A stretch of DNA of 64,000 nt, from positions 4,467,501 through 4,531,500 of the forward strand of contig NZ_JAUETR010000001.1 in assembly GCF_032484785.1 (NCBI RefSeq). Direction: 5' to 3'. This document shows positions 54,701 to 63,451 of this stretch, piece by piece. The notes beneath the pieces are model-generated. The model had not been told where the DNA came from and made no database searches. It saw nothing but the letters and a program-made list of their open reading frames with translations. Numbering within the stretch: the first letter of the stretch is position 1; each line of letters begins with the position of its first letter. This DNA is from Bradyrhizobium sp. SZCCHNS1050 (GTDB lineage: Bacteria; Pseudomonadota; Alphaproteobacteria; Rhizobiales; Xanthobacteraceae). The translations under genes were made by a program, and so were the position numbers.

Positions 54701-54839
54701 TCTTGATCGTGAAGGACGGATCCTCCTCGCGGCCGAGATGCACGTAGGAGAAGAGGCCCGCAGCCATGAAAGCGATCATGAAATACCAGACGAGCGAGCG
54801 GTGCTCGAGCGCCCAGTCGGAGAGGTTGAAGGACTTCAC
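51762..54839 (-). CDS. RND efflux permease (HAE1/TriC-like)
   Basis: 1025 residues with the RND layout of 12 helices and two periplasmic loops. SYVHLGREEDPSFTIKTM, MTRQVTDRIEKKLEELPALD and the TM4 region ALGLLVDDAMIAVEMMVARL (Asp-Asp pair) place it in the drug/lipid-type clade related to TriC. Last gene of an operon with two adaptors; its ATG overlaps the second adaptor by 4 bases. TriABC pumps triclosan and related compounds; other substrates are equally possible here. The outer-membrane channel must come from elsewhere. Confidence 0.93.
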   Translation of the reverse strand: MKSFNLSDWALEHRSLVWYFMIAFMAAGLFSYVHLGREEDPSFTIKTMLIQAKWPGASAEEMTRQVTDRIEKKLEELPALDYTKSLTVPGQTTVFVNLRDTTKARDVVPTWLQVRNLINDIRGDFPSGVVGPGFNDRFGDVFGNIYAFTSDGLSQRQLRDRVEEVRAKVLTVPNVGRVDIVGAQNEVIYLEFSPRKVAALGIDQRTILTALQAQNAVSPSGVLQAGPERVAVRVSGQFTSEESLKAINLRINDRFFPLTDVATITRGYEDPPTSLFRFNGQPAIGLAIGMKAGANLLDFGEALKEEMTKVIADLPVGVGVHLVSDQPKIVEEAVGGFTKALYEAVIIVLAISFVSLGVRAGLVVAISIPLVLAITFLFMAYTGISLQRISLGALIIALGLLVDDAMIAVEMMVARLEVGDSLRKAATYVYTSTAFPMLTGTLVTVAGFIPIGLNNSAAGEFTFTLFVVIAVSLVVSWIVAVLFAPLLGVTILPATLPSHHAEGGRLTRIFRAMLNACMRNRWTTIVATVLIFGLSVFGMRFVQQQFFPSSDRTELVIDFNLPQNSSIAETNAQMAQFEQEALKGNPDIDHWSTYVGSGAQRFVLSFDVQPADVSFGQIIIVTRSLEARDRARAKLQAYLTKTFPGTDAYVHLLDIGPPVGRPVQYRVSGPDVAKVREIAQELAGVLRGNSHLGAVIFDWMEPARVVKVDVLQDKARQLGVTSEDIANALNSVLDGTSITQVRDDIYLIDVRGRAQAKERQSLETLRDLQLSGSNGQSIPLAALATLRYQIEQPEIWRRSRQPTLTLKASVIDQVQPNTVVDQLKPAITAFDAKLPAGYKVVTGGSVEESAKSQAPIIAVVPIMLFTMATILMLQLQSFQRLFLVFAVAPLALIGVVAALLPSGAPLGFVAILGVLALIGILIRNSVILIVQIEHLREEGRPPWEAVMEATEHRMRPIMLTAAAASLALIPIAREVFWGPMAYAMMGGIIVGTVLTLLFLPALYVAWFRIKAPDTTATSEATPHGA

Positions 54840-55912
54840 GGCTGAGATTCCTGATCGATGCGGACGGACTGGCCATCCTTGAGACTGTGCACGCCGGCGG
54901 TGACGACGCGCTGCCCGGCTTCGAGGCCGCCGGTGACGCGGACGCTGCCGTCCTCGTTGCGGGCGATCGTGATTTCCTGTCGCTTCACCGTCTTGCTGGT
55001 AGCGTCGACCAGCCAGACGAAGCTCTTGTCGTTCTGCTCGAGCACAGCCGAGCGCGGCAGCCGGATGACGGTCTTCTGCTCGATATCGAGCGAGGCGGTC
55101 ACCGTGGTGCCGAGCCGCATGATCTCGGGCGGATTGTCGAGCGTGATGCGGATGCGGCGCGTGCGCGTGGTGGCGTCGGCGCGCGGCGCGATCTCGCGCA
55201 CCTTGCCGGCGGCGCTGACGCTGGGATCCACCTGTAGCCGCACGGTGAACGGCGTGCCGGCCTGCAAGGCCCCGGCAATGTCGTCGCCGACATCGATCAC
55301 GGCCTCGCGGATGTCGGGCCGCGCCACCGTGACGACGCTCTGTCCCGGCGAGACGACCTGGCCGACCTCCGCGCCGACCGCGGTGACGATGCCGGCGAAA
55401 TCCGCCTTGAGCTGGGCGTAGCCGAGCTGCTCACGCGCCTTGGCGAGATTGGACTGCGCCTTGACGACGGAGGCCTGGGCGGCCGCGCGCGACTGCTCGG
55501 CGCTCTCCAAGGTCGCCTTGGTGGTGGCGTCGGTTTCCAGCAGGGTGCGCTGCCGGCCCTCGGTGCCGGTCGCATTGGTCAGTTGCGCCTGGCTGCGCGA
55601 GACCTCGGCGGCCGAGGCACGCACGGCGAGCTCGAGCGCGGCCGGATCGATCGCCGCGACGACCTGGTCCTGCTTGACCATGTCGCCGACATAGACGGGC
55701 CGGGCGATCAGCCGTCCGAGCACGCGGAAACTGAGATCGGCCTTGTAGCGCGGCTCGATCGTGCCGGTGACGGCCGAGCCGTTGGCCGCCTGCGGCTCGA
55801 TCTTCATCGACAGCACCGGCCGGACCGGCTCGGGAGCGGCGGCCTTTTCGTTGCAGCCGGCGAGCAGAGCGAGCGCGCCGAGCGGAAGAACACAACGCAT
55901 GGGCGTCATCAC
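54836..55912 (-). CDS. RND periplasmic adaptor lipoprotein, second of two (TriB-like)
   Basis: 358 residues. Lipobox in LGALALLAGCNEKAA (Cys20). Barrel-sandwich domain LSFRVLGRLIARPVYVGDMV, an alpha-hairpin of about 80 residues and RIRITLDNPPEIMRLGTTVT in the barrel domain. Starts inside the end of the first adaptor (ATGA overlap), so both are made together. Two different adaptors per pump is the arrangement of TriABC. Confidence 0.9.
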   Translation of the reverse strand: MMTPMRCVLPLGALALLAGCNEKAAAPEPVRPVLSMKIEPQAANGSAVTGTIEPRYKADLSFRVLGRLIARPVYVGDMVKQDQVVAAIDPAALELAVRASAAEVSRSQAQLTNATGTEGRQRTLLETDATTKATLESAEQSRAAAQASVVKAQSNLAKAREQLGYAQLKADFAGIVTAVGAEVGQVVSPGQSVVTVARPDIREAVIDVGDDIAGALQAGTPFTVRLQVDPSVSAAGKVREIAPRADATTRTRRIRITLDNPPEIMRLGTTVTASLDIEQKTVIRLPRSAVLEQNDKSFVWLVDATSKTVKRQEITIARNEDGSVRVTGGLEAGQRVVTAGVHSLKDGQSVRIDQESQP

Positions 55913-57030
55913 GACCGCTTCTCCTCGTTGAATGCGATCTGTTGGCCGACGCTGAGCAGCTTGCCGCCATCGGTCACGACGCGGTCACCCGGTTGCAGCC
56001 CGGCCGACACCACGATCGCGCCGGTCTCGTAGTCCTCGATCGTGATCGGCTTCAGCGACACGGTCTTGTCGGCGGCATCGACCAGCCACACCGCCGGCGT
56101 CTTGCCGGCCGCGGTGAGCGCGCTCCAGGGCAGCACAATGCGTTGCTCCGGCTTGATGAAGCCGGTGACGCTGACAGCGCTGCCGAGGATCATCTCGGGC
56201 GGCGGATTTTCGATTGCCATCTTGACACGGACGGTCCCGGATTTGGGATCGATGGTCGGCGAGACTTCGCGCACTTGACCCTTGGCCGTCACTGAGGGAT
56301 CCGAGAGCAGCGCAATCGCGGCCTTGGTGCCGTCGAACTTCAACGACAGCGCCGCCTCGTAGACGTCGACCACGGCATCGCGATCGCCGTCACGCGCGAG
56401 CGTGAACACGGACTGCGCCGCCTGCGCCACTTGGCCGACCTCGATATTGCGCGCGGTGATCGTGCCGTCGGCGTCGGCGCGCAACTCGGTGAAGGTCAGC
56501 GCGTCCTTGGCGGTGTCGCGCTGGGCCTTGGCGGATTCCAGCGAGCCTTCCGCCGTCCGCAGCGTCTCCTGGGCCTGGTCGAAGGTCGCGCGCGTCGTGA
56601 AGCCGCTGGAGAGCAGCGTCTGCTGCCGATTGAAGTTGGAGGTCGCGACCTTCACCTGCGACTCCGCGGCGGTCACGGCGGCCTCGGCGGAATCCAGGTC
56701 GGCCTGCTGCTCGGCCGGATCGATCCTGGCGAGCAACTGTCCGGCCTTGACGTGCGCGCCGACCTCGACGAGCCGCTCCGTGACGCGGCCGCTGACCCTG
56801 AACGACAGGTCGGCGAGCACGCGCGCCTGGACGTCGCCGGTCAGCGTGATCGATTGCCGGCGCTCCGACAGCTTGACCACCTCGGTTCGCACCAGCCGGG
56901 ACGGCGGTGCGGTTGCGGCCGTTTTCTGCTCGCAGCCGGCCAGCAGCAGGCCGACGGCAGCACAGCCGGCCGCGGTCAGCAGGCGTGAGCCCGGCGCCCG
57001 AAGGAAGGGGAATCCTGTGAATGGAGACAT
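55909..57030 (-). CDS. RND periplasmic adaptor lipoprotein, first of two (TriA-like)
   Basis: 373 residues with lipobox CAAVGLLLAGCEQKT (Cys33). Sandwich domain LSFRVSGRVTERLVEVGAHV, hairpin at about 100-175, and VRVKMAIENPPPEMILGSAV later. It is clearly paralogous to the second adaptor (same LSFRVxGR and ENPPPEM / DNPPEIM signatures). First gene of the operon; preceded by a divergent promoter region shared with a TetR regulator. Confidence 0.92.
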   Translation of the reverse strand: MSPFTGFPFLRAPGSRLLTAAGCAAVGLLLAGCEQKTAATAPPSRLVRTEVVKLSERRQSITLTGDVQARVLADLSFRVSGRVTERLVEVGAHVKAGQLLARIDPAEQQADLDSAEAAVTAAESQVKVATSNFNRQQTLLSSGFTTRATFDQAQETLRTAEGSLESAKAQRDTAKDALTFTELRADADGTITARNIEVGQVAQAAQSVFTLARDGDRDAVVDVYEAALSLKFDGTKAAIALLSDPSVTAKGQVREVSPTIDPKSGTVRVKMAIENPPPEMILGSAVSVTGFIKPEQRIVLPWSALTAAGKTPAVWLVDAADKTVSLKPITIEDYETGAIVVSAGLQPGDRVVTDGGKLLSVGQQIAFNEEKRS

Positions 57031-57345
57031 GGTCGTATCTTCGGCCCGGTTGGGTGGTGGCGATCATTCCCGTCCTGCCGCGCAAGCACGCAAGGACCGG
57101 AAAGCGCCTGTTGGTCGTCAGCAGCGCGCAGAACCCGCGCAGCCGCCCGCCGTTGCAGGCAAGGTTCACGCGAAAGTTGAACACCATCCTCTTGACAGTG
57201 CGTGAATTAGACAATCAAATCTAGAATAATTCGTCTAGTAACATTCTCGTGGCGGTTTCGAATTCCCCCTGTGCGGGTTGCCGGGCGCTCCCGTTGGGAC
57301 ATCGGCCATCGCTGCCGCCGCGGTGAGCCAAGGCATGACGCGAAC
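57031..57345. other. divergent promoter region, efflux operon and TetR gene
   Basis: About 315 bases. The core 57185-57245 is AT-rich and contains TTGACA (57192-57197) and the candidate operator at 57207-57238. No gene seen. Confidence 0.5.
57207..57238. promoter_or_regulatory. candidate TetR operator
   Basis: TTAGAC at 57207-57212 and GTCTAG at 57233-57238 form an imperfect inverted repeat around ATCTAGAAT. It sits between the divergent efflux and regulator genes, where a TetR-type repressor would bind. Inferred only. Confidence 0.4.
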
Positions 57346-57984
57346 GTGCGACGCAAAGCTGCGACTGACCTGAATGACCCCGCGCGCACGACATCACGTG
57401 CGCCGCGCCAGGCGCGGGGCCGTGAGCGGCGCGAGCAGCTGCTCGACGCCGCAGCCGCCATCATCGCCGAGTCCGGGATTGGTGCCGTCAGCATGCATGC
57501 CGCGGCCCAGCGCGCCGGCGCCTCGATTGGCTCGGTCTATCATTTCTTCCGTGACAAGGATCAGATGCTGGATGCGCTCGCCGAACGTCACGATGCCGAG
57601 CTGCAGCCGGCATTCGATCGCGTGCTGCAGCGGAGCGATGCGGAATGGGCAGCGTTGGCGCCCGCCGAGGTCATCGAGCAACTGATCGGCTGGGCGATCC
57701 GCTACTTCGTCCGCAATCCCGATGCGCTGGCGACGCTCGATCTGCACGACCAGACCGTGCATGCCGAGTTCAGGGCCGTCATCGACCGCGTCATGCGCGC
57801 CAGGCTTGGCGACGAACTGGGCAAACAGGCGGCCACTACGCTCGATGCCGTCGTGCTCGGCACCCTGCTGTTCACGCGCGAGCAGGATCCGCGCAGTCGC
57901 GACATCGTGGTCGCCGCGTTGCCGGAGATGATGGCTACCTATCTGAACGCTCTCGAGGCGAAGCGGAAGCGGACGAAGGCATGA
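57346..57984 (+). CDS. TetR/AcrR-family transcriptional regulator
   Basis: 212 residues from GTG 57346 (MRRKAATDLNDPARTT); a GTG at 57271 is an alternative with a longer Arg-rich leader. The HTH domain is RREQLLDAAAAIIAESG through SIGSVYHFFRDKDQML, the standard TetR pattern. The ligand domain follows (residues 80-205), with DLHDQTVHAEFRAVIDRVM. Its divergent position next to the TriABC-like operon makes it the probable repressor of that operon. Confidence 0.9.
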   Translation: MRRKAATDLNDPARTTSRAPRQARGRERREQLLDAAAAIIAESGIGAVSMHAAAQRAGASIGSVYHFFRDKDQMLDALAERHDAELQPAFDRVLQRSDAEWAALAPAEVIEQLIGWAIRYFVRNPDALATLDLHDQTVHAEFRAVIDRVMRARLGDELGKQAATTLDAVVLGTLLFTREQDPRSRDIVVAALPEMMATYLNALEAKRKRTKA

Positions 57985-58017
57985 GGTACAGGCGGCGTAT
58001 CGATGCGATCAGGGCAG

Positions 58018-58332
58018 CTATTTGAACGGCCACGCGCTGCTCTTCCGATGCATCGCCACTGTGCGCGGCGTCGCCGTGTCCGCGATCGGCTGGGCCGGAA
58101 GGACGATCTGGTCGTCGACGTTCCAACGATCGAGCTCGTAGCGCCATTTGCCATTCTCCGATGTGCGATAATCGCAGTCCTTCAGCGCGCGATCGCGAGA
58201 CGGTGGATCGATGACCGTAGACGTCGTTCGGCGCTGGCGACGATGCTGACGATCAGGCGGAACGACGAGGCCGGCGCGGACGTACGCATCCCGCTCATCG
58301 CACGGGGCCCGCCGGCGACGGCGTGTCGACAT
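58018..58332 (-). CDS. hypothetical protein (104 aa), uncertain start
   Basis: The C-terminal half looks protein-like (CDYRTSENGKWRYELDRWNV, DDQIVLPAQPIADTATP, AMHRKSSAWPFK), whereas the first 45 residues are Arg-rich and may be untranslated. A shorter start is therefore likely. It overlaps the end of the next small gene by 38 bases. No domain recognised. Confidence 0.4.
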   Translation of the reverse strand: MSTRRRRRAPCDERDAYVRAGLVVPPDRQHRRQRRTTSTVIDPPSRDRALKDCDYRTSENGKWRYELDRWNVDDQIVLPAQPIADTATPRTVAMHRKSSAWPFK

Positions 58333-58594
58333 GATCCATCGTCGTCATCGACACCGGCTGCGGCTCGTCGATGAGAGCGGAGCGATCGCGACGACGTGCC
58401 AGACGCCGCTCGCTGCTCCGGTCGCGCCTGATGGCGATCCCTTCGACCAGCCGGGCCACGACGCCGACCACGGCAAAGCTCAAGAGCAGCGAGATGCACA
58501 GCAGCCCCAGATAGAGCTTCAGCACCGAGCTTGCGAAGCAGGCAAGCGCGATGAGCGCGACAATGGCCAGCCGGCCTTTGACGGAGATCGACAT
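58295..58594 (-). CDS. small membrane protein (99 aa)
   Basis: Two adjacent hydrophobic segments (LAIVALIALACFASSVLKLY and LGLLCISLLLSFAVVGVVAR), then an Arg-rich cytoplasmic tail (IRRDRSSERRLARRRDRSAL). Starts MSISVKGR at ATG 58594; the ribosome site is weak. Function unknown. Confidence 0.55.
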   Translation of the reverse strand: MSISVKGRLAIVALIALACFASSVLKLYLGLLCISLLLSFAVVGVVARLVEGIAIRRDRSSERRLARRRDRSALIDEPQPVSMTTMDHVDTPSPAGPVR

Positions 58595-59026
58595 GATGGG
58601 GCGTTTCGCTGGTAGCTGATTGTGGGCGCCACTCTAACGCCATGTTTTCTGCCGCCAAGCCGCGTCCCAATGGGTGGTAAATTTTGCCGCAAGGTCATGA
58701 CGACAATCGGATGTGCTCCAGCTCAATCGTCGTCGCACGCGTCGCAGTTCAACTCCGCGTTGCGAAGATCCGGTTGTCCTTGTGCCGGCTTCTCGCATTC
58801 GTCGTGGGGAACCGAAGCGAGCATCCATCGTCGCCGGGGTCCGGTCTTCCCTGCGCCCTCTCGTTACGATGAGGGCCGAGATATCGCACGATCCGGGCGC
58901 ATCGCGTCGCGGCAACGCGAAGCCGCGTCATCTCTCCGAGTAACGGATCAAATGCGTTTCTGCGCATCAGTACCCGACGAGACCGGCTGTTTGAGATGGC
59001 CAGCAAGACGATCGGCAGACGTGCTG
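58595..59026. other. intergenic region, about 430 bp
   Basis: Between two leftward genes. The part 58820-58920 (GTCTTCCCTGCGCCCTCTCG) looks like the remnant of a dispersed repeat. No gene recognised. Confidence 0.35.
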
Positions 59027-60211
59027 CTACTGCGCGCTGGCCCACGCCGCAAGCACGGCGCGCTCCTCGCCGGTGATCTCGGTGATGTTGCCGGGCGGCA
59101 TCGCGTTGGACCAGGCGGCGTTGCGCGCGATCAGCCGCGCATTGCGCTGGATGTGCTCGGCGGTGTCGAGCCGCACGCCCCGGGGCGCGCTGACGATGCC
59201 GTCCCACACCGGCTCGGCGGCATGGCACATGCTGCAGCGGGAGGTCACGATCTCCTCGACCTGCGCGAAACTCGGCTGTGCCGTTGCGGCGACCTTGGCG
59301 TCGCGTGGGCCGGCCGCGGACAGCAGCAGGATGCCGATCATGCCGGCGGCGGCCACGCCCCACACCCACCATGGCGACGGGTTGCCCTTGTGACGCTCGT
59401 TGAAGAAATGCCGGATGACGGGTCCGAGCGCGAGCACGATGGCGACGATCACCCAATTGTAGCGGGTGCCGAACAAGAGCGGATAGTGATTGCTGATCAT
59501 CAGCACCACCACCGGCAGGGTCAGATAGTTGTTGTGGACCGAGCGCTCCTTGCCGGCCTTGCCAAGCTTGGGATCCGGCGCCTCGCCGGCGAGCAGCGCG
59601 GCGACGATCTTCTTCTGGTTGGGGATGATCACCGCGAACACGTTGGCTACCATGATGGTGCCGATGATGGCGCCGATCTGGTTGAAGGCGCCGCGGCCGC
59701 TCAGCACGTGGGTGAAGGCGTAGGTGAGCGCGACGAGGAAGATGTAGCCGCCGATCGCGAATGGCAGTTCGTGCCGGGCAAGGCCGCTGCGGCAGGCGGC
59801 CTCGTAGAGCAGCCACGCCAGCGCCAGCGAGCCGAAGCTGAACAGGCCGGCCTGAAGGGGCGTGAGATCGAGGATCGACTTGTCCACCAGGAACAGGTCG
59901 GCGTTGAGATAGTACACCACGATCATCAGCACGAAGCCGGACAGCCAGGTGGTGTAGGCCTCCCATTTGAACCAGGTCAGCTCGCTCGGCATCTGCGCCG
60001 GGGCCACCAGATATTTGACGATGTGGTAGAAGCCGCCGCCATGCACCTGCCAGGCCTCGCCCATCACGCCGGTCGGCAGGCCCTCGCGCGGCCTCAGGCC
60101 GAGGTCGAGCGCAATGAAGTAGAACGAGCTGCCGATCCAGGCGACGGCGGCGATCACGTGCAGCCAGCGGAAGATCAGGCTCAGCCATTCCGATATGATC
60201 GAAGCCCACAT
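59027..60211 (-). CDS. puuD: urate hydroxylase PuuD (membrane, cytochrome c domain)
   Basis: 394 residues. Eight or nine membrane helices at the N-terminal side: FRWLHVIAAVAWIGSSFYFI, GGGFYHIVKYLVAP, LTWFKWEAYTTWLSGFVLM, FAVIIPNQKKIVAALLAG, NNYLTLPVVVLMISNHYPLL. The C-terminal periplasmic domain has the haem c motif CSMCH (VTSRCSMCHAAEPVWDG) with NAMPPGNITEIT. PuuD oxidises urate to 5-hydroxyisourate. The nearby xanthine-dehydrogenase-type gene could supply urate. Confidence 0.93.
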   Translation of the reverse strand: MWASIISEWLSLIFRWLHVIAAVAWIGSSFYFIALDLGLRPREGLPTGVMGEAWQVHGGGFYHIVKYLVAPAQMPSELTWFKWEAYTTWLSGFVLMIVVYYLNADLFLVDKSILDLTPLQAGLFSFGSLALAWLLYEAACRSGLARHELPFAIGGYIFLVALTYAFTHVLSGRGAFNQIGAIIGTIMVANVFAVIIPNQKKIVAALLAGEAPDPKLGKAGKERSVHNNYLTLPVVVLMISNHYPLLFGTRYNWVIVAIVLALGPVIRHFFNERHKGNPSPWWVWGVAAAGMIGILLLSAAGPRDAKVAATAQPSFAQVEEIVTSRCSMCHAAEPVWDGIVSAPRGVRLDTAEHIQRNARLIARNAAWSNAMPPGNITEITGEERAVLAAWASAQ

Positions 60212-60410
60212 CGTGCGCTCATCTCCTTCGACAGGGCAAGTCCAGAGCCGAGTGCCTGCGTCTCATCTGTGGCATCGATCGCATCTGATTTCCAGCGCGT
60301 CGCTGTGGCAGTCAGTGCACAACAGATTAGCTGTCATGCGCGCGTGATGCGGTGGACTCCGGTGGCGCGATTGCGTTCAATGTGGCGGTCTGACAAGCGG
60401 GACGGGCGGA

Positions 60411-60713
60411 ATGACGAGACTGGTTCTGATCATGCTGGTGCTGGGACAGTTCGCTAGTGTGCCTCTGGCGGCGGCGCAGACCGCACCCAAGCAGAGCACG
60501 GCCAAGCGCGCCGATGCCTGCGCGCCGATCGGACGAACCGAGGACGGCAAGCTGGTCTATGCGATGAAATGCGAGAGCATCCCCAAGCCGGTCGCTCCCG
60601 CCGCCCCGCCACAGGCGGCCGCCCAGCCGTCGGAGCCGGCTGCGGAACCGGAGCCCGAGACCCGGCGGAGCGGCGTGTTCGGTTGGTCGTACGATCGCCG
60701 ACCCAAGCCATAG
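60411..60713 (+). CDS. small secreted protein (100 aa)
   Basis: A signal peptide (MTRLVLIMLVLGQFASVPLAAAQ), a short domain with ACAPIGRTEDGKLVYAMKCE (two Cys, likely disulfide) and a Pro/Ala-rich tail (PAAPPQAAAQPSEPAAEPEP) ending WSYDRRPKP. ATG 60411 after GGGCGGA. Lies between the two purine genes on the opposite strand. Function unknown. Confidence 0.7.
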   Translation: MTRLVLIMLVLGQFASVPLAAAQTAPKQSTAKRADACAPIGRTEDGKLVYAMKCESIPKPVAPAAPPQAAAQPSEPAAEPEPETRRSGVFGWSYDRRPKP

Positions 60714-60736
60714 CGCAGCCGTTTCCCCAGACCGGC

Positions 60737-63451
60737 TCATTCGCCGAATTTCTCCTGCAACTGCGGAAGCAGCCGGTCCGGCTTGAATGGCACGACCGCG
60801 AAGCGGATGCCGGTCGCAGCGCGCAGCGCGTTGCCGAGCGCGGCGGCGACCGGATTATAGGGGCTCTCGCTCATCGACTTCGCCCCCAATGGGCCGATCG
60901 TGTCGTGGGTGTCGGCAAACAGCACCTCGGTGCGCGGCACGTCGGCATAGGACGGCAGGTGATAGTCGCGGAAGCGCGGATTGATCACGCGGCCCATGTC
61001 GTCGATCACGATCTCCTCGTACAGCGCGGCACCGAGCGCTTGGGCCACGCCGCCCTCGACCTGGCCCCGGCACTGCATCGGATTGGCGACCCGGCCGGCA
61101 TCCGCGGCCTGCACGCTCTTGAGGATCCTGATCTCGCCGGTCCCCTTGTTCACAGCGACGCGAAAGCCCTGGACGTTGAACGCGACCGAGCGCGGCGTGC
61201 CCTGCGAACTGCCGCTCGCGGTGAGCGGCGATCCGCTGGCGTTCGCGAGCTCGGCGAAAGCGAGACGGTGTGCGCCGCAGGTGATTGCATCATCGGCGAT
61301 CACGCAGGCGCCGGGAGCGACGTTCCACCTGTCGGCAGCGAACCGCTTGATCGTCTCGGCCAGCGCCTCGGCCGCAGCCTGGGTCGCGCGTCCCGCGACG
61401 AAGGTGCCTGTCGAGCCATAGGCGCCGGTGTCGTGGCCGCCATGCGCCGTGTCGGACTGCTTCAGCGTGATGCGATCGACGGTGGTGCCGAGCACGGTCG
61501 CGGCGATCTGGCGATGGACGGTGCTGGTGCCGTTGCCGAATTCGGCGGTGCCGACGGTGAGCACGAAGCCGCCGTCGTCGCGCAGGCTGACGGTGGCATC
61601 GGCGATATGGCCATCGGGCGGCACGGTGTCGATCATCGTCAGCGCGATGCCATCGCCCTTCAGCCACTCGGCCGCCAGCTCCGGCGTCGGCGTGGCCTCG
61701 GCCATCGCGCGCTCGACCAGATCAAGGCACTGGTCGAGCCCGTAGGAGCCGTACAGCACGTCGCTGGGCTCCGATGCCGGCGGCGCCAGCATGGCATCGC
61801 CCAGCCTGACGATGTTGCGGCGTCGCATCTCGAAAGCGTCGATGCCGAGCTGCCGCGCGAGCTCGTCGATCGCGGCTTCGACCGCGAAGGTGGTTTGCGG
61901 CAGGCCGTAGCCCCGATAGGCGCCGGCCGGCACCGTGTTGGTGTAGACGGCGAGGCCGTCGACCTTCTTGTTGGGACAATTGTAGACCGAGATCGACTCG
62001 GCGCAGGCATGGAACAGCACGGGCCCGGCATGATTGCCGTAGGCGCCGGTGTTGGAAAGAACATCGAGCTGCAGCGCGGTCAGCTTGCCATCCTTGTCGG
62101 CGCCGGCCTTGACCGTGACGCGCATCGGATGCCGCGTCGAGGTCGCGATGAACTGCTCCTCTCTGGTGAATTCGAGCTTCACGGGGCGCTTTGTCTTCAG
62201 CGCGGCGAGCGCGAGGATGTCCTCGACGAACATCTCCTGCTTGCCGCCGAAGCCGCCGCCGACGCGCTCGCAGAACACGCGGACATTATCGGGCGCGAGG
62301 TCGAAGATCTCGCACAGCGCCCGTTTCGTCAGGAACGGCACCTGCGTGCTGGAACGGACGGTGAGCACGCCCTTCTCGTCGAGCCAAGCGAGACCGCCGT
62401 GCGTTTCCAGCGCCGCATGCTGCACGCGCTGGGTGGTGAAGGTGCCTTCATAGGTCGCGGCGGCGGACGCGAGCGCGGCGGCGACGTCGCCGAACTCGCC
62501 ATGGGTCTCGGCGACGATGTTGCGGGCGACGTCCGCGATGCGATGCGCGCTGCCACGGCCGGCGTGAATGACCGGCGCGCCGGGCTCGATCGCGTCAGCG
62601 GGATCGACCACGGCAGGCAGGATCTCGTAGTCGACGACGAGACACCGACAGGCCTCTTCGGCCGCTGCCTCGGTCTCGGCGACGACGGCCGCGACCTTCT
62701 GGCCGATGAAGCGCACGACATCGTCGAGCACGCGGGTGTCGGCCGGATCCATCCACGCCTGCTCATGGCGCGCGGTGGAGAACAGAGCCGCCGGCGCATC
62801 CTCGTGCGTCAGCACCGCATGCACGCCGGGCACGGCCAGCGCAGACCTCTTGTCGATGCCGACGATGCGCGCATGCGCGTGCGGCGAGCGCGCGAGCTTG
62901 ACGTGCAGCAGGCCTTCGACCGTCGTGTCGAAGGTATAGCGCGCCCGGCCGCGTACGACGTCGGGGCCGGCGGGGGCGGGCAGGCTGCGTCCGAAGGCTT
63001 CGCCGGCTGTGACCTGCTCGACATGAACGTGGCCGAGCAGCGCGTCCTCGATGGCGCGATAGCCGGTGCAGCGGCACAGATTGCCCTTCAGCGCCGCGCC
63101 GAGATCCTTCTTCTGCGCCTGGTTCAACGAGGCGCAGGTGACGATCATGCCGGCGGTGCAGAAGCCGCATTGGAACGCCTGCGCATCGAGGAAGGCCTGC
63201 TGCATCGGATGCAGGCCGTCATCGGTCGCGAGGCCTTCGACAGTCGTGACCGCCTTGCCATCGGCACGAAAGGCAGGGATCAGGCAGCTGTGCACCGGTT
63301 CGCCGTCGAGCAGCACAGTGCAGGCACCGCAATCGCCGGCGTCGCAGCCCTTCTTGACGCCGAAATGGCCGGTGTCGCGCAGAAAGGTCCGCAGGCATTG
63401 CCCGGGGCGCGGGGCAGCATCGACCTCCTTGCCATCGACGATCACGCTCAT
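60737..63451 (-). CDS. xanthine-dehydrogenase-type oxidoreductase, fused [2Fe-2S] and molybdenum subunits
   Basis: 904 residues. Residues 1-155 are the small subunit: KKGCDAGDCGACTVLLDGEP and FQCGFCTAGMIVTCASL with GNLCRCTGYRAIED. The rest is the molybdenum subunit: RYTFDTTVEGLLHVKLARSP, RVGGGFGGKQEMFVEDILAL, GAYRGYGLPQTTFAVEAAID, GGHDTGAYGSTGTFVAG and the catalytic Glu in GPLGAKSMSESPYNPVAAA. The FAD domain is encoded by the preceding gene (4-base overlap). Direct fusion of these two subunits without the flavin domain between them is an uncommon order. Context with puuD suggests xanthine, though other N-heterocycles remain possible. Confidence 0.92.
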   Translation of the reverse strand: MSVIVDGKEVDAAPRPGQCLRTFLRDTGHFGVKKGCDAGDCGACTVLLDGEPVHSCLIPAFRADGKAVTTVEGLATDDGLHPMQQAFLDAQAFQCGFCTAGMIVTCASLNQAQKKDLGAALKGNLCRCTGYRAIEDALLGHVHVEQVTAGEAFGRSLPAPAGPDVVRGRARYTFDTTVEGLLHVKLARSPHAHARIVGIDKRSALAVPGVHAVLTHEDAPAALFSTARHEQAWMDPADTRVLDDVVRFIGQKVAAVVAETEAAAEEACRCLVVDYEILPAVVDPADAIEPGAPVIHAGRGSAHRIADVARNIVAETHGEFGDVAAALASAAATYEGTFTTQRVQHAALETHGGLAWLDEKGVLTVRSSTQVPFLTKRALCEIFDLAPDNVRVFCERVGGGFGGKQEMFVEDILALAALKTKRPVKLEFTREEQFIATSTRHPMRVTVKAGADKDGKLTALQLDVLSNTGAYGNHAGPVLFHACAESISVYNCPNKKVDGLAVYTNTVPAGAYRGYGLPQTTFAVEAAIDELARQLGIDAFEMRRRNIVRLGDAMLAPPASEPSDVLYGSYGLDQCLDLVERAMAEATPTPELAAEWLKGDGIALTMIDTVPPDGHIADATVSLRDDGGFVLTVGTAEFGNGTSTVHRQIAATVLGTTVDRITLKQSDTAHGGHDTGAYGSTGTFVAGRATQAAAEALAETIKRFAADRWNVAPGACVIADDAITCGAHRLAFAELANASGSPLTASGSSQGTPRSVAFNVQGFRVAVNKGTGEIRILKSVQAADAGRVANPMQCRGQVEGGVAQALGAALYEEIVIDDMGRVINPRFRDYHLPSYADVPRTEVLFADTHDTIGPLGAKSMSESPYNPVAAALGNALRAATGIRFAVVPFKPDRLLPQLQEKFGE

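Noticed and set aside
51771..54845. A thousand-codon open frame opposite the TriC-like pump, and similar long frames opposite ettA, thiC, paoC and the xanthine dehydrogenase gene
   Set aside because: High-GC codon bias opens the opposite strand; the translations are Arg/His/Asp-rich with no domains, while the sense frames match known families throughout.
54836..57030. One of the two adaptor genes being a redundant or decaying copy
   Set aside because: Both frames are intact, have lipoboxes and ATGA overlaps, and two adaptors are normal for TriABC-type pumps.
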